Of a DNA stretch of 21,003 bases, positions 1 through 8,078 are shown piece after piece. The DNA comes from CAYNST01 sp964399955. GTDB taxonomy: Bacteria; Pseudomonadota; Gammaproteobacteria; Pseudomonadales; Cellvibrionaceae. Numbering within the stretch: the first letter of the stretch is position 1; every line of letters starts with the position of its first letter. The notes beneath the pieces were generated by a model. It worked only from the letters and a program-made list of their open reading frames with translations, searched no databases and was not told the origin of the DNA. The translations under genes were made by a program, and so were the position numbers. The DNA is taken from the NCBI GenBank assembly GCA_964399955.1, contig CAYNST010000057.1, forward strand, positions 1 to 21,003, given 5' to 3'.

Positions 1-180
1 AGGAGCTGAATGGTTATAACGCCGAGTAACTGTCCAGCTCACGCCCGAATTTGCGACGGCGCGTTCAATGCCCCACTTGTTCAGCCCCCTTGATGCCTCC
101 TTTCGTATAGAGCGTTTAGCCCAACGGCCCAAGAAGGGCAGGCTGTTCGATCACATCTCACCTATGACCAGGAGAATCCT

Positions 181-846
181 ATGCAACAAACTGTCGTTAT
201 AACGGGTGCCAACCGGGGTATCGGCTTGGCGCTGGCCGAGCACTACGCCGCGCAGGGCGCACAGGTCTACGGCCTGTGCCGTACCAGCTCCGCCGAGCTT
301 GCCGCCTGTGGAGCCAAAGTTTTGGAAGGCCTGGATGTAGGGGCGGCAGACGTTGTGTCCCGGCTACGCGCGGCGCTTGAAGGGGTGCAAATAGACTTGT
401 TGATCAACAACGCCGGCATTTTGCGCAGTGAGCGGCTGGGCAGCATTGACTTTGACACCGTCGCCGAGCAGTTTGCCGTCAACGCCATGGGCCCGCTCAG
501 GGTGACCGAGGCGTTGCTTGGTCAACTGGTCCCGGGTGCCAAAGTAGCCATGATTACCAGCCGCATGGGCTCTATAACGGATAATACCTCGGGCGGCAGT
601 TATGGCTACCGCATGTCCAAAGCGGCGCTGAACGCAGCCGGTATGTCTTTGGCTCGGGATCTAAAAAGTCACAAAATTGCAGTGGCACTGCTGCATCCAG
701 GCTATGTGCAAACGGAAATGGTCAACCACGGAGGCGATATCTCCGCCAAAGAGGCGGCAGAGCGACTGGCCGCGCGCATCAGTGAGCTCACCCTGGACAA
801 CAGCGGAAACTTCTGGCATTCCAATGGCGAGCAGTTGCCCTGGTAG
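181..846 (+). CDS. Short-chain dehydrogenase/reductase (SDR), C-factor/carbonyl-reductase-like
   Basis: Predicted soluble NAD(P)-dependent oxidoreductase of 221 residues with a single Rossmann domain. Visible motifs are the cofactor loop TGANRGIG (residues 8-15), NNAG (76-79), the catalytic serine in ITSRMGS (S127) and YxxxK (Y143, K147), followed by the HPGYVQTEM segment typical of classical SDRs. The length and the C-terminal NSGNFWHSNGEQLPW resemble the small CsgA/sniffer-like carbonyl reductases. The ATG is preceded by AGGAG (171-175) at good spacing. It stands alone: its neighbour is convergent, and + strand terminators follow at 1034 and 1109. The substrate cannot be inferred. SDR assignment is firm; the subfamily is by resemblance only. 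Confidence 0.9.
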   Translation: MQQTVVITGANRGIGLALAEHYAAQGAQVYGLCRTSSAELAACGAKVLEGLDVGAADVVSRLRAALEGVQIDLLINNAGILRSERLGSIDFDTVAEQFAVNAMGPLRVTEALLGQLVPGAKVAMITSRMGSITDNTSGGSYGYRMSKAALNAAGMSLARDLKSHKIAVALLHPGYVQTEMVNHGGDISAKEAAERLAARISELTLDNSGNFWHSNGEQLPW

Positions 847-1033
847 GACTTCTGCGGGTTTGAGCGGCCGTGAGAAGGCTTGCCGCTCCAGTAAACGCAG
901 ACCGGCGGTATCCCGAAAGGACGGCCCAGGTTGCTGCCGCAGAGCGTAGACCGCTAACCGCCCAAGCGTCTGCCTCTCGTTGTTTTAGCACCTGGGCAAT
1001 GGGTATGGCAATGTATCCCGGTGCTGCATCTGA

Positions 1034-1067
1034 GCCAAACAGCCGCCAGTGGCTGTTTGGCTTTTCT
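1034..1067 (+). terminator. Rho-independent terminator downstream of the SDR gene
   Basis: A perfect 11-bp stem (GCCAAACAGCC, 1034-1044, with GGCTGTTTGGC, 1051-1061) and a 6-nt loop are followed by TTTTCTT. The T-run lies on the + side only, so it mainly ends + strand transcription from the SDR gene. That implies a 3' UTR of about 190 nt. Confidence 0.85.
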
Positions 1068-1108
1068 TCCAAGACTTGTTCACTTCCCTTTAGATTTTGG
1101 CCATTCTG

Positions 1109-1126
1109 ACGCCTTAGGCGTTTTTT
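1109..1126 (+). terminator. Second + strand terminator, overlapping the end of the convergent transporter gene
   Basis: ACGCC (1109-1113), loop TTA, GGCGT (1117-1121), then a T-run to 1126. The loop is also the TAA stop of the minus-strand transporter (1114-1116). The stem is short, so this is probably a backup to the terminator at 1034. Confidence 0.5.
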
Positions 1127-2526
1127 CTGGCCCGTTCCAGTTCGCCCACTATGCTGTACATGGTTTTTTCATCCAACTTGTAAAAGTATACGAACGCTGC
1201 CGCCATCAGGGCGCCCAGGCCGGCCAGGATGCTGATGGTCAAGCGTATGCCCAGCAAGGCGGTGGGGGTCTGATCTACGTTGGCGGCAAAACCAAAAACG
1301 GCCAAAGTCCAAAGCACCAGCGCGCCGCCTATGGTCCAGCCAAACTTCTGCGACATGGACGATGACGAAAATATCAAACCGGTGGCGCGTCGGCCGCTCT
1401 TCCATTCAGAATAGTCGGCAATGTCGGCGTACATGGACCATATCAGTGGCAGGACTATGCCGGCAGAGATGCCAATCAGAATGTTGGACAGGAATATCAG
1501 GCCCAATTGCGACGGCTGCATAAAAAACAAGATGAAGCTGAGCAGTGCGGAAATCAGCATGGCGCCAAAAAACGTGTTTTTCTTGCCGATTCGCGCCGAG
1601 ACCGGTTGTGCCAATACAACACCAATAATATTGGTGGCAAGCCAAACGGTTGCATACGCTGAGGACAGAGTGACATAACCAAACTCATACACCTGCCCAA
1701 AAAAGCTGATGCTCTGGTCCTGAATGTAGTATTTGAAGTAATAGAGTATGGCGCCATCTCTCAGGGAGTTGAATATCAAAACGGATATGGCAGCCCCCAG
1801 CATAATGAACCACTGCGCGTTCTTGGCAAGGTCGCGCAGGTCTTGCTTAAGCATGGATTTCTCTTCGGCCGGCGGCGCCAGTCGCTCCTTGGTGCCAAGA
1901 AACGTCAGCAGAAAAAACACGGCAGCCAAGACCGCGTAGACGGCCACTGTCCATTGGTAGCCACTGGCCGAGGTGGGGTCTCCGCCGCCAAAGTATTGCA
2001 CCAGGTGGTTGGCTGTTGCGGTCACAAACAGCCCGCCGGAAAAGGCGCCAATAAAACGGAAAGAGGCCAGGGATGTGCGCGTGGTTGGGTCATTGGTCAT
2101 CACGCCCATCAGCGCCGCGTAAGGCACGTTGATGGCGGTATAGGCCATCATCATAAGGGTGTAGGTGACGTAGGCATAGACCAGCCTGCCGGTGGCGCTC
2201 AAGTCGGGTGTGCTGAAGGTGAGTATGCCGACAATTGCAAAGGGCAGCGCGGCAAACAGCAGAAACGGCCGAAACTTGCCCCAGCGCGTTTTGGTGCGGT
2301 CACAGATGAGGCCCATGATCGGGTCGTTGGCGGCGTCCCAGATGCGCGTCACCAGGAACATGGTGCCCACTGCGGCTGCGGACAAGCCAAAAACGTCGGT
2401 GTAGAAAAACGCCAAATAGATGGAAAACAGCTTCCAGAACATGGAAGACGCAAAATCGCCGCACCCGTAGGCGGCTTTTTCACGCAGCGAAATGCTAGGT
2501 TTGTTCATGACTATCGTCTCTGCCAT
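1114..2526 (-). CDS. GPH (MelB-type) sugar:cation symporter, MFS superfamily
   Basis: Inner-membrane transporter of 470 residues with about 12 hydrophobic segments, in the glycoside-pentoside-hexuronide:cation symporter family. Diagnostic features are the first-half motif RIWDAANDPIMGLICDRTKT, whose D64, N67 and D68 align with the cation-site residues D55/N58/D59 of E. coli MelB, and the loop TRWGKFRP (80-87). It probably imports a glycoside or sugar-acid oligomer with Na+ or H+; the substrate is not readable. The start may be M1 (2526) or M7 (2508, MNKPSISLREK); neither has a strong Shine-Dalgarno sequence. It is monocistronic, with a LacI-family-type operator 75 bp upstream. No regulator or glycoside hydrolase lies next to it. 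Confidence 0.88.
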   Translation of the reverse strand: MAETIVMNKPSISLREKAAYGCGDFASSMFWKLFSIYLAFFYTDVFGLSAAAVGTMFLVTRIWDAANDPIMGLICDRTKTRWGKFRPFLLFAALPFAIVGILTFSTPDLSATGRLVYAYVTYTLMMMAYTAINVPYAALMGVMTNDPTTRTSLASFRFIGAFSGGLFVTATANHLVQYFGGGDPTSASGYQWTVAVYAVLAAVFFLLTFLGTKERLAPPAEEKSMLKQDLRDLAKNAQWFIMLGAAISVLIFNSLRDGAILYYFKYYIQDQSISFFGQVYEFGYVTLSSAYATVWLATNIIGVVLAQPVSARIGKKNTFFGAMLISALLSFILFFMQPSQLGLIFLSNILIGISAGIVLPLIWSMYADIADYSEWKSGRRATGLIFSSSSMSQKFGWTIGGALVLWTLAVFGFAANVDQTPTALLGIRLTISILAGLGALMAAAFVYFYKLDEKTMYSIVGELERARKNA

Positions 2527-2600
2527 GTCAGAAGCCGTAATCTGCGCCGGCTGCTGGCCGTTATTGTTATTGCGCCCTATCAGCTAGGGGCGGGTGGGAT

Positions 2601-2614
2601 TGTAAACGGTTACA
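2601..2614 (-). promoter_or_regulatory. LacI-family-type operator upstream of the sugar symporter
   Basis: TGTAAACGGTTACA is a 14-bp palindrome with a central CG and a single mismatched pair. This is the form of LacI/GalR-family operators (TGTAA-N-CG-N-TTACA) in front of sugar-utilisation genes in gammaproteobacteria. It lies 75 bp upstream of the transporter start. On the minus strand it contains TTTACA, a plausible -35 box, so a bound repressor would block the promoter. No clear -10 box could be fixed. Confidence 0.65.
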
Positions 2615-2768
2615 TCATACCGCTACGCGCTGCTCCTGTGAACATGGCGCGCTGAATCGCAGTAACTATTTGGCCTGCCCCCGGATTGCGCCATAGTCGT
2701 AGCAGAAGCGCATGCTTTCACAATCAACCGGTGCACATGCAGGAGGGCCGCTTGCGGCGGTGGCTTGG

Positions 2769-3107
2769 CTACTGCTTGGCCGGCGGGGCAATCTGGTTGG
2801 AAGTACGCACCATGTCGATGGCGGCAATAACCTCTTCATATTCAGTCACCACTTCTTTGCAGCGGCCGGCAAACTGATCCGGTGTCATGCCCAGGCGGGC
2901 GGTTTCCTCTTGCCAGAAGCGCACAACAAAATCTTCACCACCGGGCATCGCAGTTGATTTCTGGAAATCCAGCATCTGTGTAAGGGCGCCACAGGTGCCA
3001 GCAAATTTGGCATTCATGAGCATTTCCATTACCCGAGTTTCATCGTCCTGCGCAAAAGCGCCGGCACTGGAGGCGGCAAGCATTGATATAAAGATGATGT
3101 GTTTCAA
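2769..3107 (-). CDS. Small exported protein with two cysteines, uncharacterised
   Basis: Protein of 112 residues that I do not recognise. Residues 1-19 (MKHIIFISMLAASSAGAFA) form a clear Sec signal peptide with an A-F-A cleavage site, so the mature protein of about 93 residues should be periplasmic or secreted. It looks mainly helical and acidic, with two cysteines (C39 in GTCGAL, C83 in GRCKEV) that could form a disulfide. The start is supported by AGGAG about 12 nt upstream of the ATG. It lies upstream of the symporter on the same strand, but a 240-bp gap holding the operator suggests separate transcription. There is no lipobox and no other motif. Confidence 0.7.
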   Translation of the reverse strand: MKHIIFISMLAASSAGAFAQDDETRVMEMLMNAKFAGTCGALTQMLDFQKSTAMPGGEDFVVRFWQEETARLGMTPDQFAGRCKEVVTEYEEVIAAIDMVRTSNQIAPPAKQ

Positions 3108-3218
3108 GGGCGGGCTCCTGTGGGGCTTTGCCCACTTGGAAAAGGTTTCAGGTGGTAGTTCAACGCGTGCGCCTGGCGTACCTGGCCTTTGGGGTGCTGG
3201 CTGCCGGAAAGGCAGGCG

Positions 3219-3249
3219 AAAAAAAAGCCCAGGCTGTAAAACCTAAGCT
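3219..3249 (-). terminator. Rho-independent terminator of the tRNA-Leu transcript
   Basis: Read on the minus strand: AGCTTAGG, an 8-nt loop TTTTACAG, CCTGGGCT, then a run of T (the A-run 3219-3226 on the + strand). The two G-U pairs form only in minus-strand RNA; on the + strand they become C-A mismatches. The direction is therefore minus, about 140 nt past the tRNA. Confidence 0.7.
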
Positions 3250-3390
3250 TTTTGCAGGATGGGTCCATTCCCAGCTGCCAAACCAGCGCTTCTACACTTC
3301 ACCCGCATTGCGCAAGGTGTTTTCGTTTCGTTGGTTCTTTTTTAGGGAAAATACAAGGTGTGGGCACAACCTTTTGATTTTCCTATGTAG

Positions 3391-3478
<88 letters not shown>

Positions 3479-3523
3479 ATTGCATCAAGCGACTTGGCAA
3501 AATAAGCCGTCTGAAGTGGCGGC

Positions 3524-3551
3524 ATTATATCAATGCTTTGGCTGGCGTCAA
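3524..3551 (-). promoter_or_regulatory. Sigma70 promoter of tRNA-Leu with GC-rich discriminator
   Basis: On the minus strand: TTGACG, a 16-bp spacer, then a consensus TATAAT, 46 bp before the tRNA 5' end. GCCGCC directly follows the -10 box. Such a GC-rich discriminator is characteristic of stable-RNA promoters under stringent (ppGpp) control. Confidence 0.85.
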
Positions 3552-3671
3552 GCGCCACCGCCTCCTGCAGTGTTATTAATCGCGCGCGGTTTGCGCGCCG
3601 CACTCAAGCCACAGATGCGCTGATCCTGATTTTGCTTTAACCTTACGGCTTTTTTCTGTTGCGAGAAAGCC

Positions 3672-4733
3672 ATGCGCCGACAAGACTTTCACTATGAGCT
3701 GCCCGAAGCACTGATAGCTCATGCGCCCACGCAGAACCGCCGCGACAGCCGTTTGCTGCAATTGCACGGTCCAAGCGGCGCCATCACTGATCGGCGTTTT
3801 GCCGACCTGCTGGAGCTGCTCAAGCCCGGCGACCTTATGGTGTTCAACAATACCCGTGTGATACCGGCGCGGGTATTTGGCCGCAAGGACAGTGGCGGGC
3901 GGGTGGAAATCATGACTGAGCGGGTGCTGGACACCCATCGGGTGCTGGCCTTGATCAAATCCAGCAAAGCGCCGCGCCCACAGAGCCGGCTGATTCTGAA
4001 TGACGGCACCGAGCTTGTGGTAGATGGGCGGCGGGACGATCTGTTTGAGCTGAGTTTTCCGGCCGATCGGCCGGCGCTGGAAGTACTGGAGTCTGTGGGC
4101 CAGATGCCGCTGCCACCCTATATAGTGCGCGATGTTCAGCCAAGTGACCAGGAGCGTTATCAAACGGTTTACGGCACCAAACCCGGGGCCGTGGCGGCAC
4201 CGACGGCGGGTTTGCACTTTGACGAAGCGCTACTGGCCGCTATAGAGCAGAAAGGGGTGAGTACGGCCTTCGTGACCCTGCATGTGGGCGCAGGTACCTT
4301 CCAGCCAGTAAGAGTGGAAAGCATTGTTGAACACAGAATGCACGCGGAGGTCATGGAACTTGACGCCGATGTCTGCGCCAAAGTGAAGGCTGCCAAGGCG
4401 CGCGGAGGGCGGGTGATTGCGGTGGGCACCACCAGCGTGCGTTGCCTGGAGACGGCCGCCTCCTACGGTGAGCTGCAGCCGTATCAGGGAGAGACCAATA
4501 TCTTTATCTACCCCAGCTATCAGTTCAAGGTGGTGGATTGCCTTTTAACCAATTTTCACCTGCCGGAGTCCACGTTATTGATGCTGGTCAGTGCCTTTGC
4601 CGGCTACCAGCACACCCTGGCGGCCTACCGCCATGCGGTGGCCGAGCGCTATCGGTTTTTCAGTTACGGTGACGCCATGTTCATTCACCACAATCCCGCA
4701 GCCGCCACCGAGCTGCCTTTGGGTAAAGCCTGA
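3672..4733 (+). CDS. queA: S-adenosylmethionine:tRNA ribosyltransferase-isomerase QueA
   Basis: Cytoplasmic enzyme of queuosine synthesis. It transfers and isomerises the ribosyl group of SAM onto preQ1-modified G34 of tRNAs with GUN anticodons, giving epoxyqueuosine. The 353 residues match the usual length (E. coli about 356). Family signatures are RRQDFHYELPEALIAHAP at the N-terminus, VFNNTRVIPARVFG, PTAGLHFDE, TLHVGAGTFQPVRVE and the C-terminal LLTNFHLPESTLLMLVSAFAG. The ATG has GAGAAAG just upstream. It sits 2 nt before tgt, so the two consecutive queuosine steps are translationally coupled. I see no convincing promoter in the 190 bp upstream. Confidence 0.97.
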   Translation: MRRQDFHYELPEALIAHAPTQNRRDSRLLQLHGPSGAITDRRFADLLELLKPGDLMVFNNTRVIPARVFGRKDSGGRVEIMTERVLDTHRVLALIKSSKAPRPQSRLILNDGTELVVDGRRDDLFELSFPADRPALEVLESVGQMPLPPYIVRDVQPSDQERYQTVYGTKPGAVAAPTAGLHFDEALLAAIEQKGVSTAFVTLHVGAGTFQPVRVESIVEHRMHAEVMELDADVCAKVKAAKARGGRVIAVGTTSVRCLETAASYGELQPYQGETNIFIYPSYQFKVVDCLLTNFHLPESTLLMLVSAFAGYQHTLAAYRHAVAERYRFFSYGDAMFIHHNPAAATELPLGKA

Positions 4734-4735
4734 CC

Positions 4736-5875
4736 ATGTCTTTTATGAAATTTGAGCTATTGGCTGAAGACGGGCTGGCGCGGCAGGGGTGCCTGAGCTT
4801 TCCGCGCGGGCAGGTGCAAACGCCTGCCTTCATGCCGGTGGGAACCTACGGCACGGTCAAGGGCATGTTGCCGCGCGACATTGCGCCGACCGGTGCCGAA
4901 ATCATTCTGGGCAACACCTTTCACCTTATGCTCCGTCCGGGTACGGAGGTGGTCAAGGCGCATGGCACTCTGCACGATTTCATTCAGTGGCCCGGCCCCA
5001 TTTTGACCGACTCCGGTGGCTTCCAGGTGTTTAGCCTGGGTGAGCTGCGCAAGATCACCGAAGCGGGCGTAACCTTCCGCTCGCCGATTGACGGCAGCAA
5101 GGTATTTTTAAGCCCGGAGGTGTCCATGCAGGTGCAGCGGGACCTTGGTGCTGATGTTGTCATGATCTTTGACGAGTGCACACCTTACCCGGCCAGCGCA
5201 GACGAGGCCCGCAGCTCCATGCGGCTGTCGCTGGAATGGGCCGAACGCAGCAAGCAGGCCCACGGCAGCAACCCGGCCGCACTGTTTGGCATAGTGCAGG
5301 GCGGCATGTACGAGGCTTTGCGTCTGGAGTCTCTGCAGGGGCTTAGCGCCATTGGCTTTGACGGCTACGCCATTGGCGGGTTGAGCGTGGGCGAGCCCAA
5401 AGAGGATATGCTGCGGGTGTTGGACTGTACGGCGCATCGCCTGCCGCGCGACAAGCCCCGTTATCTGATGGGGGTGGGCAAGCCCGAAGACATCGTAGAA
5501 GGTGTGCTGCGTGGTGTAGATATGTTTGACTGCGTCATGCCCACCCGCAACGCGCGCAACGGCCACTTGTTTACCAGCACGGGTGTGGTGAAGATCCGCA
5601 ACGCCGTGCACCGCTACGATACCGGCCCACTGGATACATCCTGCGACTGCTACACTTGCCAGAACTTCAGCCGCGCCTATTTGCATCACCTGGATAAGTG
5701 CGGTGAGATGCTGGGGGCGCAACTGAATACTATCCACAATTTGCGGCACTATCAGCGCGTGATGCAGGAGTTGCGCAGCGCCATTGCCGAACAACGCTTG
5801 CAGAGTTACGTGCAGGCGTTTTATGACCGGCTGGGCAAAATCCGGCCGGTCCCGGCGGTGCAAGGGCCTCAATGA
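4736..5875 (+). CDS. tgt: tRNA-guanine transglycosylase Tgt
   Basis: Exchanges G34 of GUN-anticodon tRNAs for preQ1, the step before QueA. The 379 residues form a TIM-barrel enzyme with the catalytic aspartate in LTDSGGFQVF (D92), nucleophile D265 in VDMFDCVMPTRNARNGHLF, the loop GGLSVGEPKE, and zinc ligands C303, C305, C308 (CDCYTC) and H334. These align with E. coli C302/C304/C307/H333. The start may be M1 or M4 (4745, MKFELLAEDG, which looks like the usual family start). Translation is probably coupled to queA. All catalytic and metal residues are intact. Confidence 0.97.
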   Translation: MSFMKFELLAEDGLARQGCLSFPRGQVQTPAFMPVGTYGTVKGMLPRDIAPTGAEIILGNTFHLMLRPGTEVVKAHGTLHDFIQWPGPILTDSGGFQVFSLGELRKITEAGVTFRSPIDGSKVFLSPEVSMQVQRDLGADVVMIFDECTPYPASADEARSSMRLSLEWAERSKQAHGSNPAALFGIVQGGMYEALRLESLQGLSAIGFDGYAIGGLSVGEPKEDMLRVLDCTAHRLPRDKPRYLMGVGKPEDIVEGVLRGVDMFDCVMPTRNARNGHLFTSTGVVKIRNAVHRYDTGPLDTSCDCYTCQNFSRAYLHHLDKCGEMLGAQLNTIHNLRHYQRVMQELRSAIAEQRLQSYVQAFYDRLGKIRPVPAVQGPQ

Positions 5876-5931
5876 GCCTCATACCGTCTTTCTCGTGCAG
5901 CGCTTGAATATGGCAGTAAAGGCCGCATATA

Positions 5932-5951
5932 GGGCGGTTATAACCCCGCCC
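5932..5951 (+). repeat. Hairpin between tgt and secD
   Basis: GGGCGG (5932-5937) pairs with CCGCCC (5946-5951) across an 8-nt loop, with a GGTTATAACC palindrome nested over the left arm and loop. No T-run follows on either strand, so it is not a simple terminator. It lies where yajC would be expected. Confidence 0.5.
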
Positions 5952-6022
5952 ATCCCAAAAAGGGTTCGCCATGGGCGCACCCAAGTTCATCAGCAAAAAC
6001 GACATAAAAATCGGACTCCCCC

Positions 6023-8064
6023 ATGAATCGTTTCCCGTTATGGAAGAACCTGTTAGTGATCCTCGCGGTTGTGATTGGATCAATCTACGCCTTGCCCAAT
6101 ATTTACCCGCCCGATCCGGCTTTGCAGATTGTCGGCAACTCCCAGGGTGCGGTGATCGACGAAGAGTTGCTGAACACGGCAACCAGTGCATTGCAGAGCC
6201 GCAATATCCCATTCTTTGGTGAGGAGTTAGCGGAGGACGGCAGCGCCTTGCTGCGGCTCAATTCGCTGGATGACCAGCTGGCAGCCAAGGCGGTGGTGGA
6301 TGAGGCGTTGATGCGGGCCTACGCCGCAGACAACCGCCGTTACGTGGTGGCGCTCAATCGCGCCTCCACCACACCCGAATGGTTGCAGAAGCTGGGCGCC
6401 ACACCTATGAACCTGGGGCTGGACCTGGCCGGCGGTGTGCACTTCTTGCTGGAGGTGGACACCCCTAAAGCGGTGCGGGATCAAATGGAGGACCTGGAGC
6501 GTTCTGTTCGCCAAGCCATACGCGATCAGCGCCTGTTTGGCGTTGAAGTGCAACCGGTATCCATGGGTTTTGATATTGTTATTCAGGACAGTGAGCAGCA
6601 GGACGCCATCATCAGTATGCTGCGCGACAAAGCGCCGCAGTTGGACCGCCGCCGCGCCAGTGAAGGCGGCCGTCTGACGGTGCAGGCCAGAATGACAGAG
6701 CAAGCCATACAGGAGATAGAAGACCATGCGGTCACCAAAAACCTGACCACACTGCGCAATCGCGTCAACGAACTGGGCGTAAGTGAACCCCTGGTGCAAA
6801 AGCAGGGTCGCAACCGCATTGTAGTGGAGCTGCCCGGGGTGCAGGATACCGCCGGCGCCAAGATGATTCTGGGCAAAACCGCCAACCTGGAGTTCAGGCT
6901 GCAGGCGGACTCGACCACACCGGCCACTCAGCGTGAGACCTTTGATTTTTATGACGAAGAGGAACAGCGCCAGCGCGGCCCTGTGGCGCTGGAACGCCAG
7001 CGCATCATCACCGGTGAGCGGGTGGTCAATGCGGTCAGCGGTATTGATACCGAAGGCGGCGGCCCAAAAATTGACATCACTCTGGACGGTGACGGCGGCA
7101 CCTTGATGAACCACGCCACTCGCAACGAGATTGGCCGCAATATGGGCGTGTTGTTCATTGATTACTACACCGTGACCGAAGAAGTCATGGAGGACGGCCA
7201 ACTGGTGGAGCGCGAAGTCAACCGCGCCGACCGCAAAATCATCAACCTGGCCACCATTCGCGGCGCGCTGGGTGTGCGCTTCCAGATTACCGGCCTGGGC
7301 AGCATGAAAGAGGCCAGTGATGTGGCGCTGCTGCTGCGTGCGGGCTCCTTGGCGGCACCCATGCGTTTTGTGGAGGAGCGCACCATTGGCCCGTCGCTGG
7401 GGCAGGAGAACATTGAGCTGGGACTGCGCTCGGTGCTGCTGGGCCTGGCCCTGGTGGTGCTGTTCATGTTGGTTTACTACAAGGTGTTTGGCATTGCCGC
7501 CAATATTGCATTGACCATCAATCTGGTGTTGCTGGTGGCGCTGATGTCCATCCTCGGCGCTACTCTGACCTTGCCGGGCATTGCCGGTATCGTACTCACC
7601 GTGGGTATGGCGGTGGACGCCAACGTGTTGATCTTCTCGCGCATCAAGGAAGAGATAAAAAGTGGCATGCCGGCGCAGTCCGCCATCAACAGTGGCTTTG
7701 ACCGGGCTTTCTCAACCATTCTTNNNNNNNNNNNNNNNNNNNNNNNNNNNNNNNNNNNNNNNNNNNNNNNNNNNNNNNNNNNNNNNNNNNNNNNNNNNNN
7801 NNNNNNNNNNNNNNNNNNNNNNNGCCGGCGCAGTCCGCCATCAACAGTGGCTTTGACCGGGCTTTCTCAACCATTCTTGATGCCAACATAACCACTTTGA
7901 TCGTTGCCTTCGTTTTGTTTGCTATTGCGACTGGACCCATCAAGGGCTTCGCGATCACCCTGTCCCTGGGTATCTTGACCTCCATGTTTACCGCGATTAT
8001 CGGCACCCGGGCGGTGATTAATTTAATTTATGGCGGACGCAGAGACGCCAAACTCTGGATCTAG
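6023..8064 (+). CDS. secD: Protein translocase subunit SecD (interrupted by an assembly gap)
   Basis: Inner-membrane Sec accessory subunit that, with SecF, uses the proton-motive force to pull preproteins through SecYEG on the periplasmic side. The N-terminus (MNRFPLWKNLLVILAVVIGS) is the first membrane span; LGLDLAGG (131-138) is the conserved motif after it, followed by the large periplasmic domain. C-terminal spans include GMAVDANVLIFSRIKEE and end in YGGRRDAKLWI. As written, the frame breaks at the N-run and would stop at 7891. Removing 155 bp (100 N plus one copy of the 55-bp flank) joins it to the stop at 8062-8064, giving 628 residues (E. coli 615). The gene is therefore very probably intact. 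Confidence 0.95.
7669..7878. other. Scaffold gap of 100 N flanked by an identical 55-bp overlap
   Basis: N fills 7724-7823, exactly 100 positions, a common placeholder length. The 55 bases at 7669-7723 recur exactly at 7824-7878. Removing the gap and one copy restores the secD frame, so these are the overlapping ends of two contigs that the assembler did not merge. It is not a biological repeat. Confidence 0.95.
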
Positions 8065-8078
8065 GTGGGCATTTAACA

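Noticed and set aside
3..29. Tail of an upstream + strand gene (…ELNGYNAE, stop at 27-29)
   Set aside because: Only eight codons are visible and any frame could end this way; nothing identifies a gene.
12..125. Integron attC-like site at the left edge (TTATAACGCC ... GAGCGTTTAGCC) before the SDR gene
   Set aside because: The end boxes pair only partly, GTTTAGC does not fit the GTTRRRY core, and no second similar site follows the SDR gene.
1843..2655. 270-residue + strand open frame
   Set aside because: It is antisense to the GPH symporter, with low-complexity basic composition and no domain; a shadow of a GC-rich gene.
2747..2758. GCCGC-TT-GCGGC hairpin as terminator of the small exported protein gene
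   Set aside because: Loop of two bases and no T-run; likely chance in GC-rich DNA.
5108..5872. 254-residue minus-strand open frame opposite tgt, and similar long antisense frames opposite secD, sufB and sufS
   Set aside because: Histidine/valine/glutamine-rich mirror frames opposite well-supported genes; no start context or recognisable family.
5971..6222. 83-residue frame as a relic yajC
   Set aside because: It lacks the YajC membrane span and signature and mostly overlaps secD in another frame.
7669..7878. Direct repeat as a transposition or recombination footprint
   Set aside because: The repeat lies within conserved secD coding sequence, flanks a placeholder gap, and removal restores the frame; contig overlap explains it fully.
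6023..7891. Truncated or frameshifted secD pseudogene
   Set aside because: The frame change arises from the 100-N filler and the duplicated 55 bp; collapsing them restores the full gene.
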